DNA of 6,235 nucleotides from Acidobacteriota bacterium (GTDB lineage: Bacteria > Acidobacteriota > Vicinamibacteria > Vicinamibacterales > UBA2999), in contig JADZBZ010000053.1 in NCBI GenBank assembly GCA_020851835.1, positions 1-6,235 of the forward strand, given 5' to 3'. Below the pieces are notes generated by a model that had not been told where the DNA came from, did no database searches, and worked only from the letters and a program-made list of their open reading frames with translations. Made by a program: the position numbers and the translations under genes. This document shows, piece by piece, positions 1-6,017 of this stretch; position 1 is the first letter of the stretch, and each line of letters begins with the position of its first letter.

Positions 1-675
1 CTGTGGGTGACGTGCGTCTTCTTCTACTTCATGGTCGACGTCCGCGACCACCAGGACGTGTATGTCGGCTGGCGCGTCGGCCACCTGTGGTTCATGGCGT
101 CAACCGTACTGGCGGCGGTGGTCTTCGAGTGGGCGGCGGGATTGCGGGTGGGGTGGCGGCGGGTTTCCGCCGTTGCCCTTGCGGCCGTGCTGCTGGCCGC
201 CCTTCCGACGACCTTGATTGACATCTACAACACGCAGGACGTCTACAACTGGGCGATGGGCCCCGGGTTCCCGTGGACGCTCATCCTGTCGCCGGAAGAG
301 CAGGAAGCCTTCGCCTGGATCAAGACGCACACCCCGGCCGACGCGGTCTTCCAGGTGGATCCGCTGCAGCGGGACAGCCAGAGCTGGGCCTACGTGCCAG
401 CGTTCGCGGAGCGCCGCATGGGCGTCGGCCTGCCCATCTCGATGGTGCCGCTGCGTAAGTACGAGGAGGGTTCCCGGCGCGCATCGTGGATCTTCGAAAC
501 CGGTAGCGCCAGCACCGCTCACGCCCTCGCCGCCCGCAACGGCATCCAGTACCTGCTGCTGGGCGAGCCCGAACGGAAGGAACACCCGCTGGCGGAGGCG
601 CGCTTCTCCGACGCGCCCGACCTCTTCGAGCTGGTGCTCCACAACCGCGCCGTATCCATCTTTCGCGTGCGCTGA
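1..675 (+). CDS. C-terminal part of a polytopic membrane protein, GT-C glycosyltransferase-like (partial, 5' end outside window)
   Basis: The reading frame is open from the first base and ends at TGA 673-675, giving 224 visible residues without the start. The N-terminal portion is membrane-embedded: a cut helix at about residues 1-12, a helix at about 27-48 (HLWFMASTVLAAVVFEWAAG) and one at about 54-74 (VSAVALAAVLLAALPTTLID). A soluble tail of about 145 residues follows, starting with SPEEQEAFAWIKTHTPADAVFQ at about 97-118. Several hydrophobic helices followed by an 'E..A..WI...TP.DAVF' tail is what I recall from large polytopic GT-C-like membrane proteins (PMT/ArnT-related or uncharacterised), where the tail lies outside the cytoplasm. 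The catalytic N-terminal loops are outside the window, so the enzymatic assignment is inference; 'membrane protein of unknown function' is the safe name. The gene converges on the propeller gene with 31 bp between the stops. Confidence 0.8.
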   Translation: MWVTCVFFYFMVDVRDHQDVYVGWRVGHLWFMASTVLAAVVFEWAAGLRVGWRRVSAVALAAVLLAALPTTLIDIYNTQDVYNWAMGPGFPWTLILSPEEQEAFAWIKTHTPADAVFQVDPLQRDSQSWAYVPAFAERRMGVGLPISMVPLRKYEEGSRRASWIFETGSASTAHALAARNGIQYLLLGEPERKEHPLAEARFSDAPDLFELVLHNRAVSIFRVR

Positions 676-706
676 AGAGCCGTATCGCTCGAAGTTCGAG
701 GATTGG

Positions 707-1639
707 TCAACGCCGCCCTGTCGGGCGCCAGTCGGGCACCCGGTCGTTCCCCGGACCCGAGGTGAGCTTCGTGATGGCCCCCGGCCGCGCGGCGTCGGTG
801 ACGGCGAGGTCCCAGTCTTCGCCGGCATGGTGCTCCGGGCTCACCGAGAAGGCGATGTAGCGCCCGTCGGGCGAGTAGGCCGGGTAGTACGCCCAGAGCC
901 GCGGGTCGGCAATCAGGGTGCGCCGGCCCGACTCGGTGACGGCCTCGAGCTGCGACGGCTCGACGTCGAGATGGACGAACGCCATCTCCCGGGTGTCGGG
1001 CGAGAAGGCCGGACGGCACGCGCCGCCGCTGGTGCCGACCGTCCGCAGTTCGCCCGTCTGTAGGTTCAGCAGCTGAATTGTGAATCCGATGAGCAGCTGA
1101 CTCGACCAGGCGAGGTAGCGCCCGTCGCGAGAGGTGGCCGGCATGATGGCGCGCGCCAGGCCCGACGTCTGCCGGTCTACCTTCCGCGAGTCGAGCCACA
1201 CGCGGTAGATCTCCCCCCGGCCGTCCCGCTCGCTCGTGAAGAAGACGCTGCGACCATCGGAGGCCCAGGCCGGGTCCTGATCGGGGGCGCGGTGGTCGGT
1301 GAGCCGCACCAGGCCGCCGCCGTCGGCGTTCATGATCCAGATGTCGAGATTGCCGCCTCCGCCGCGGGTGGACGCAAAGGCGATGCGCGAGCCGTCAGGC
1401 GACCACGACGGGTCCTCGTCGAACCAGTCGCCGGCCGGCCCGACGCGCCGCACGGCCCGGGTGGCGATATCCAGCACGAAGACCCGCGCCGGCCCCTCGC
1501 GGTCCGACTGGAACACCAGCTCGCCGCCGGGGACCTGCTCGACCGCCCGGGCGACTACTTCCGGCAGAAAGCCATGAGGTGCCAGCCCAAGGGCCGCACC
1601 CAGGACCGCGGCAGCGCATTGAAGGCGCCAACAAAGCAC
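707..1639 (-). CDS. TolB-like / PD40 beta-propeller protein, probably exported
   Basis: The protein is a run of WD40-like PD40 blades. With a GTG start at 1639 (310 residues), blade motifs are GGELVFQSDREG at 38-49, DEDPSWSPDGSRIAF at 74-88, DQDPAWASDGRSVFF at 120-134, SRDGRYLAWSS at 170-180, RPAFSPDTREMAF at 209-221, YPAYSPDGRYIAF at 252-264 and VPDWRPTG at 301-308. Such propellers resemble the C-terminal domain of TolB and usually act in the periplasm as binding or scaffold domains; no catalytic domain is visible. The start is uncertain. The only ATG/GTG/TTG codons near the first blade are GTG 1516 (residue 42, which would cut into the first strand), GTG 1639 and GTG 1663. I chose 1639 because it adds a signal-peptide-like stretch (LCWRLQCAAAVLGAALGLA) and has GGAAAGGA 14 nt upstream, a rather long spacing. 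This start overlaps the upstream methyltransferase by 85 nt in another frame. The TolB N-terminal domain is absent. The propeller identity is firm, the N-terminus weak. Confidence 0.85.
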   Translation of the reverse strand: MLCWRLQCAAAVLGAALGLAPHGFLPEVVARAVEQVPGGELVFQSDREGPARVFVLDIATRAVRRVGPAGDWFDEDPSWSPDGSRIAFASTRGGGGNLDIWIMNADGGGLVRLTDHRAPDQDPAWASDGRSVFFTSERDGRGEIYRVWLDSRKVDRQTSGLARAIMPATSRDGRYLAWSSQLLIGFTIQLLNLQTGELRTVGTSGGACRPAFSPDTREMAFVHLDVEPSQLEAVTESGRRTLIADPRLWAYYPAYSPDGRYIAFSVSPEHHAGEDWDLAVTDAARPGAITKLTSGPGNDRVPDWRPTGRR

Positions 1640-2310
1640 GTGTTGAAGACCAGTCCTTTCCACCCGCCGTGCAGCCGTGACCTCACCGGAAAACGCTCGG
1701 GCACGATGCGCGTGCCGGCAAACGGCGCCAGCAAAGCGCAGAACTCGGCGCTGGAGAACTTCCTCAGGCACGGCGCGTCCTCGTGTTCGAGGGCCACCTT
1801 CATGACCTTGGACAGCGCGTTCAACCACGAGATGCGGTTGTACACCATGAAGATGGCCGTCCCGCCGGGCTTCAGCACCCGATGACATTCGCGAACCATC
1901 TGCGCGGGATCCGACGTGTACTGTATGACGCCGTGGCCGTAGACATGGTCGAAGGTCTCGTCGGCGTACGGGAGCGATTCGGCGTTGGCGACACGCAACT
2001 CGGCCGGCGCCAGCCCGTGCAGCGCGAAGTTGTTCGCGGCCAGGTCGATGGCCGTCGGCGACAGGTCTACGCCCGTGACCTCGGCGCCGCCCCTGGCGAA
2101 CCGCACCAGGTCGGTGCCGATGCCGCAGCCCACCTCGAGCAGCGTCTCTCCACGAAACCCGCCGAAGTCCACCAACTGAGGTAGATATCGCAGCTTGTCG
2201 AACCGGTAGCCATCGAGGGCGTCGAAGAAGCCCAGGGTGCCGACCGGCTCGTCGGTCATCTCGAGGTCGTGGATGCGTGTGTTCCAGTAACGCTGAATCT
2301 CGTCAATCAT
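1555..2310 (-). CDS. class I SAM-dependent methyltransferase (Methyltransf_11/25 type)
   Basis: A complete 251-residue protein. SAM-binding motif I is LLEVGCGIGTD at 57-67, with the acidic end of strand beta2 in VTGVDLSPTAID at 78-89. Motif II/III follows as ANAESLPYADETFDHVYGHGVIQYTSDP at about 108-135, then the typical HRVLKPGGTAIFMVY at 143-157. The protein ends in LGWHLMAFCRK, a normal ending for this family, so the gene appears intact. It should transfer a methyl group from S-adenosylmethionine; the acceptor cannot be read from the sequence. A possible substrate-side region is the C-terminal half (about 160-240), with AWN/NRISW-like aromatic residues. The ATG at 2310 is the only possible start: an in-frame TGA lies eight codons upstream with no other start codon between. 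No clear Shine-Dalgarno sequence precedes it. The gene leads a minus-strand pair with the propeller gene and is divergent from the GlpD-like gene. Glycan, lipid or small-molecule methylation are all possible. Confidence 0.9.
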   Translation of the reverse strand: MIDEIQRYWNTRIHDLEMTDEPVGTLGFFDALDGYRFDKLRYLPQLVDFGGFRGETLLEVGCGIGTDLVRFARGGAEVTGVDLSPTAIDLAANNFALHGLAPAELRVANAESLPYADETFDHVYGHGVIQYTSDPAQMVRECHRVLKPGGTAIFMVYNRISWLNALSKVMKVALEHEDAPCLRKFSSAEFCALLAPFAGTRIVPERFPVRSRLHGGWKGLVFNTCFVGAFNALPRSWVRPLGWHLMAFCRK

Positions 2311-2385
2311 CGCAACACCGATTGAGGGACATCAGCGGCCATGGCGATTGATGCTGCGTCATCTGCGTCGGCGTCCCAATCCTCT

Positions 2386-2395
2386 ATCGTACAAT
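2386..2395. promoter_or_regulatory. possible bidirectional -10 region between the methyltransferase and GlpD-like genes
   Basis: The 95-bp divergent spacer (2311-2405) has one A/T-richer patch. On the plus strand TACAAT (2390-2395) fits a sigma70 -10 element; on the minus strand TACGAT (2391 to 2386) fits one overlapping it. No good -35 hexamer lies 17 bp upstream on either strand. If used, plus-strand transcription would begin near 2402, leaving only about 4 nt before the ATG at 2406, and minus-strand transcription near 2379, leaving a leader of about 70 nt. This is pattern matching; divergent gene orientation makes promoters here likely, but their exact position is inference. Confidence 0.35.
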
Positions 2396-2405
2396 CAATA
2401 CCTCG

Positions 2406-4040
2406 ATGGTGCGCGATCTCCGCCGTCTGGCGGACTCCGTGTTCGACGTGCTCGTGATTGGCGCCGGCGTCTACGGCGCCGCCACGGCGTGGGACGCTGT
2501 CCAACGCGGCCTCTCGGTCGCCCTCATCGATCGCGGCGACTTCGGCGGGGGCAGTTCGTTCAACAGCCTGAAAACGCTGCACGGCGGCCTGCGCTCGCTC
2601 CAGGCCCTCAACTTCGTCCAGATGCGCCGATTCATCCGCGAGCGGCGGGCCGTGGCCCGCATCGTCCCGCATCTGGTGCGGCCGCTCCCCTTCATCGTCC
2701 CGACCAGCGGCGGCCTCACGCGAGGCCGACTGGCCATGCGCGTGGCCCTCGCGGTGAACGACCTGGTGGCGCGCGATCGCCATCAGGGACTCACCGACCC
2801 AGCCCTGCACCTGCCCGACGGTCGCGTCGTGGCACGCGACGAAGCGTTGACGCTGAATCCCCTGATCGCGCCCGACGGCGTCACCGGCGGCGCCGTCTGG
2901 TACGACTATCAGATGACCAGCGTCGACCGCGTGACGTTCGCCTTCGTACAGTCGGCGGCAAGAGCCGGCGCGGTCGTGGCCAACCACGTCGAGGCCGGCA
3001 CGTTCCTCGTGGAGGCGGGCCGGGTTGCCGGCGCCCGCTGCCGCGGCGCCGGGTCGGACACCCCGTTCGACGTGCGAGCGCGCGTGGTGGTGAACGCCGC
3101 CGGCGCGTGGGCCCCGGAGCTGGTGCGAACCCTGCCGGGCGGTGCCGCGGCCGTTCCCGCTCCGCGCTTGTCGCGCGCCATGAACCTCGTGCTGGATCTC
3201 CCAATCGGCCCCCACGCGTGCGGGGGCGTCGTGGATGGGCGGTTCCTCTTCCTGGTCCCGTGGCGGGACGGGTCGATTCTGGGCACCAGCCACGACGTTC
3301 ACGAGGGCTCGCCGGACCGTCTCGCCGTGTCGCACGCCGATCTGGAGGCCTTCCTCCGCGAGGGAGACACGGCCTTCCCTCGTGCCGGTCTGGACCTGGC
3401 GCGCGTCCGGCTCGTGCACCGCGGCCTGCTGCCCATGGTGTCGGGACACGGCACCCAGGTGACCCTGCTTCGCGAGAGTGCCGTGGTCGATCACGCAGCG
3501 CACCAGACACCTGGCCTGATCTCCATTCACGGGGTGCGCTATACCACCGCCCGGCACACCGCCGAGAAGGCCGTGGATGTCGTCTTCCGCGCGCTCGGCC
3601 ACGACCGTCCCCCCGCGTGTCGGACCGCCCACACACCGCTGGCCGGCGGCGACATATCCGACCTCGCCACCTTCGTGCGGGGGGCCTCCGCGCCAGGCAA
3701 AGGCAGCCTGTCGGCCGCCACGCTCGGTCGCCTGGCACGCACCTATGGCACGGGCAGCGTCCAGGTCGAGGCGGTGGCCGCCGAAGACCCGGCGCTCTCC
3801 GACACCGTCGGATCGCGGTGCGAGGTGACGGGCGCCGAGATTGTCCATGCCGCCCGCAACGAGATGGCGACGACCCTGGGTGACGCCGTCATTCGCCGCA
3901 CCGAAGCCGGTTCGGCCGGTCACCCCGGCCACGACGCGCTCCAGCGCGCGGCCACGCTCCTGGCCGTCGAGCACGGGTGGACCGAGGGGCGGGTGCAGGA
4001 CGAGGTGGCGATGGTGGAGGCGTTCTACCGGCTGCCGTGA
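2406..4040 (+). CDS. FAD-dependent glycerol-3-phosphate dehydrogenase/oxidase family protein (GlpD-like)
   Basis: A complete 544-residue flavoprotein. The N-terminal Rossmann motif is VLVIGAGVYGAATAWDA at 15-31 (G19, G21, G24), with D42 at the end of the second strand (ALIDRGDFGGGSSF). The family signature follows: SLKTLHGGLRSL at 54-65 and PHLVRPLPFIVP at 88-99. The second FAD-contact segment is VVVNAAGAWAPEL at 227-239, and GTSHDVHEG at 293-301 matches the G-T-x-D substrate-domain motif. GVRYTTARHTAEKAVD at 376-391 is the FAD/substrate motif, and residues about 470-543 form the extra alpha-helical GlpD C-terminal domain (EIVHAARNEMATTLGDAVIRRT). Family members oxidise sn-glycerol 3-phosphate to dihydroxyacetone phosphate and pass electrons to quinone at the inner membrane. 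Length fits the family. Two motif positions differ from canonical GlpD (S64 where RY is usual; R378 where K is usual), so the substrate is uncertain. An ATG at 2406 was chosen because no other start lies upstream in frame near the divergent spacer; no Shine-Dalgarno sequence is visible. Confidence 0.88.
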   Translation: MVRDLRRLADSVFDVLVIGAGVYGAATAWDAVQRGLSVALIDRGDFGGGSSFNSLKTLHGGLRSLQALNFVQMRRFIRERRAVARIVPHLVRPLPFIVPTSGGLTRGRLAMRVALAVNDLVARDRHQGLTDPALHLPDGRVVARDEALTLNPLIAPDGVTGGAVWYDYQMTSVDRVTFAFVQSAARAGAVVANHVEAGTFLVEAGRVAGARCRGAGSDTPFDVRARVVVNAAGAWAPELVRTLPGGAAAVPAPRLSRAMNLVLDLPIGPHACGGVVDGRFLFLVPWRDGSILGTSHDVHEGSPDRLAVSHADLEAFLREGDTAFPRAGLDLARVRLVHRGLLPMVSGHGTQVTLLRESAVVDHAAHQTPGLISIHGVRYTTARHTAEKAVDVVFRALGHDRPPACRTAHTPLAGGDISDLATFVRGASAPGKGSLSAATLGRLARTYGTGSVQVEAVAAEDPALSDTVGSRCEVTGAEIVHAARNEMATTLGDAVIRRTEAGSAGHPGHDALQRAATLLAVEHGWTEGRVQDEVAMVEAFYRLP

Positions 4041-4041
4041 T

Positions 4042-4072
4042 GCGGGGACCCGGGACGCGGGGACGCCGGGAC
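4042..4072 (+). repeat. short G-rich direct repeats just after the GlpD-like stop
   Basis: Immediately after the stop codon the sequence reads as four related units: GCGGGGAC (4042-4049), CCGGGAC (4050-4056), GCGGGGAC (4057-4064) and GCCGGGAC (4065-4072). They can also be seen as two copies of a 15-16 bp unit (4042-4056 and 4057-4072). The block is non-coding on the plus strand and runs directly into the hairpin and the 21-bp repeats. Confidence 0.75.
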
Positions 4073-4085
4073 TGAAGTCCCGGCG
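4064..4085. terminator. strong GC hairpin in the convergent spacer (terminator-like, no T-tract)
   Basis: The arms CGCCGGGAC (4064-4072) and GTCCCGGCG (4077-4085) are perfect reverse complements, giving a 9-bp GC-rich stem around the 4-nt loop TGAA. It sits 24 bp after the GlpD-like stop and 43 bp beyond the end of the oppositely oriented asnB. No run of T follows on either strand, so it is not a textbook intrinsic terminator. It could slow polymerase, protect the 3' ends of both mRNAs, or be part of a dispersed palindromic element. Confidence 0.6.
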
Positions 4086-4120
4086 CTCCGTCATGAAGTC
4101 CCGGGGCTCCGTCGTGAAGT
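4073..4120 (+). repeat. tandem 21-bp repeat, two full copies plus a partial third
   Basis: The unit is TGAAGTCCCGG, then C or G, then GCTCCGTC, then A or G. Copy 1 is 4073-4093 and copy 2 is 4094-4114, with two differences between them; a partial third copy TGAAGT occupies 4115-4120, and TGAAG recurs at 4123-4127. The first copy forms the right arm of the hairpin at 4064-4085, so repeat and palindrome are interlocked. The block ends just before the asnB stop codon. Confidence 0.85.
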
Positions 4121-4128
4121 ACTGAAGC

Positions 4129-6012
4129 CTACCGGAGATGTTCCTCGGCCCAGCGCTCGAACACCATCAGCGGAAAGAGCGTGTGCGCGTGGTTCTCGCG
4201 GCCGGCGACGTGCTCGTCCATCAGGCGCCGCACCTCCTCGGGATCGAACAGTCCGCGGCCGCGGATTCGCTCGGGCGAGAGCAGCGACCGCATCAACGGC
4301 TGCAGATCGTGGCGGAGCCAGTTCTTCATCGGGATGCTGAAGCCCTCCTTCTTGCGGGTGAGGATGGCTTCAGGCAGGATGCCCGTCATCGCCCGCTTGA
4401 GCACCCACTTCCGCTCCCCGCCCCGAATCTTCAGGCGGGCCGGCATCGAGAAGGCCAGTTCCATGACATCCGCGTCGAGAAACGGTGCGCGCGTCTCGAG
4501 CGAGGTGGCCATGGCCATCCGGTCCACCTTCACCAGGATGTCGTCGGCCAGGTAGAGGCTGAGGTCCGCGTACAGCTGCCGGTTGAGGAGGTCGTCCTGC
4601 GAGAAACGGCTGAGGGCATCGCGCACCGGCGCGTACACGTCGTGGGCGCGCAGCCGGTCGCGAAGTCCCGTCGCATAGAGCCGCGCTTTGGCCGCGGCGT
4701 TCAGGTACACCATCCAGCGGTAGTGCCCGAGGTCGCTCGGCGCCGACGCCGCACCTGACGTGAAGCGCTTGATCTTGTTGACCAGCCCCTTCTTCTTGTC
4801 CGTGGGCGGCAGGCTGGCGGCCACGGCGGAGAGCGCCGGCATCACCGCCTCACCCAACCCGCCCAGCCGCGCGGCCAGTGCCTGGGCCTCGTAGGCGTCG
4901 TAGCCGCCGAAGAGCTCGTCGCCGCCGTCGCCCGACAACGCCACGGTCACGTGCTCGCGCGCCAGCGACGACACCATGTAGGTGGGAAACATCGAGACGT
5001 CGGCGAACGGCTCGTCCAGGTGCACGACCAGCTTGTTGAACAACGGCTCGAGGGCCGGCGTGACCGTCCGCTCGCGGTGGTTGGTCCCGAAGGTGGCGGC
5101 CACCTCGCGCGCGTACGCCAGTTCGTTGTAGCTGCCATCGTCGAAGCCCATGCTGAAGGTGTTGATGGGTCTGGGCGAAGCCTCGCTCATGAAGGCCACC
5201 AGCGTGCTCGAATCGATGCCCCCGGAGAGGAACGCGCCCAGCGGCACGTCGGCCATCATCTGGCCGACCACGGCATGGCGCAGCCGGTCGCGAAGGGCCT
5301 CGATGGCGTCGGCGTCGGTCCACGGGCGGAGCGGCACCGCGGCCGCATCCCAGTAGCGCGTCACCTCGACCTGGCCGTCCCGGTAGGTCAGGTAGCTGGC
5401 GGGCGGCAGCTTCTGCACGCCCTTCAGGATGGTGCGCGGGGCGAGGACGTACTCGTAGGTGAGGAACTGGTCCAGGGCCTCGGCATCCAGCTCTCGCGAC
5501 ACCTCGGGGCACACGAGCAGCGCCTTCACCTCTGAGGCGAGCCGCAGGCCGGCGGCGGTCAGGCTCCAGTAGAGAGGCTTCTCCCCTGCCCGGTCGCGAG
5601 CCGCCAGCAGCGTGCGGGTGCGCCCATCCCAGAGCGCCAGCGCGAACATGCCACGCAGCCGGGGCAGGAAGCCCGGGCCCCATTGCTCGTAGCCGTGGAC
5701 GAGCACCTCGATGTCGGACCGCGAACGGAACGTGTGCCCCAGCGACTCGAGCTCCCGGCGCAGCTCGAGAAAGTTGTAGATCTCGCCGTTGGCCACCAGG
5801 TGGATGTCGCCCGTCTCGTTGGTGAAAGGCTGCTGCCCGCCCGCCAGGTCTACGATGGCCAGGCGGCGCATCGCGAGGCCCACGCCGGTGAGGGCAATGC
5901 TCCCTTCCTCGTCCGGCCCACGATGGACGAGCGTCCGCACCATTCGCTGAAGAGCGCTCTGCGAAGCGGGGCGGTTCAGGTCCGATTCAACGAGGCCGAC
6001 GATGCCGCACAT
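4129..6012 (-). CDS. asnB: asparagine synthase (glutamine-hydrolysing), AsnB type
   Basis: A complete 627-residue two-domain amidotransferase. The N-terminal class II glutaminase begins MCGIVGLVE with the nucleophile Cys2, followed by VHRGPDEEG at 29-37, RLAIVDLAGGQQPF at 50-63, NGEIYN at 75-80 and SRSDIEVLVHGYEQWG at 97-112. The synthetase domain (from about 240) carries the ATP-pyrophosphatase loop LSGGIDSSTL at 262-271, HLDEPFAD at 331-338, ALSGDGGDELFGGY at 358-371 and VDRMAMATSLETRAPFLD at 496-513. All key motifs are intact, so it should release ammonia from glutamine and amidate a carboxylate through an adenylate. Classical AsnB makes asparagine from aspartate; close relatives in glycan clusters modify other acids, and the sequence does not separate these. 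MCG fixes the start, since Met1 is removed to expose Cys2. The gene lies 5 bp after the acyltransferase stop, so the two are probably co-transcribed. No clear Shine-Dalgarno sequence is seen in the short gap, which suggests translational coupling. Confidence 0.95.
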   Translation of the reverse strand: MCGIVGLVESDLNRPASQSALQRMVRTLVHRGPDEEGSIALTGVGLAMRRLAIVDLAGGQQPFTNETGDIHLVANGEIYNFLELRRELESLGHTFRSRSDIEVLVHGYEQWGPGFLPRLRGMFALALWDGRTRTLLAARDRAGEKPLYWSLTAAGLRLASEVKALLVCPEVSRELDAEALDQFLTYEYVLAPRTILKGVQKLPPASYLTYRDGQVEVTRYWDAAAVPLRPWTDADAIEALRDRLRHAVVGQMMADVPLGAFLSGGIDSSTLVAFMSEASPRPINTFSMGFDDGSYNELAYAREVAATFGTNHRERTVTPALEPLFNKLVVHLDEPFADVSMFPTYMVSSLAREHVTVALSGDGGDELFGGYDAYEAQALAARLGGLGEAVMPALSAVAASLPPTDKKKGLVNKIKRFTSGAASAPSDLGHYRWMVYLNAAAKARLYATGLRDRLRAHDVYAPVRDALSRFSQDDLLNRQLYADLSLYLADDILVKVDRMAMATSLETRAPFLDADVMELAFSMPARLKIRGGERKWVLKRAMTGILPEAILTRKKEGFSIPMKNWLRHDLQPLMRSLLSPERIRGRGLFDPEEVRRLMDEHVAGRENHAHTLFPLMVFERWAEEHLR

Positions 6013-6017
6013 AGGCT

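Noticed and set aside
688..700. Small inverted repeat CTCGA-AGT-TCGAG between the convergent stops at 675 and 707
   Set aside because: A 5-bp stem with no T-tract is weak and likely to occur by chance; not called as a terminator.
1640..1888. Extension of the propeller frame upstream to 1888
   Set aside because: This part is read opposite to nothing but in a frame shifted from the clearly coding methyltransferase; the translation has no propeller or other motif, so only a start near 1639 or 1663 is considered.
2348..3883. A 511-codon plus-strand open frame overlapping the GlpD-like gene in another frame
   Set aside because: Arg/Pro/Gly-rich low-complexity translation with no domain; a typical shifted-frame shadow of GC-rich coding sequence.
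2307..4094. A 595-codon minus-strand open frame opposite the GlpD-like gene, whose stop overlaps the methyltransferase ATG as ATGA
   Set aside because: Its translation is rich in Arg, Gly, His and Ala with no recognisable motif, and it mirrors a convincing FAD enzyme. Long antisense frames are expected in GC-rich codon-biased genes. Its first codons also lie in the repeat block at 4042-4094. The ATGA overlap looks accidental.
4042..4127. CRISPR-like array
   Set aside because: The 21-bp copies are directly adjacent with no unique spacers, and no cas gene is present; it is a tandem repeat.
4850..5683. A 277-codon minus-strand open frame inside asnB in a shifted frame
   Set aside because: It lies wholly within asnB, whose motifs are complete and continuous, and its own translation is Arg/Gly/Ala-rich without motifs.
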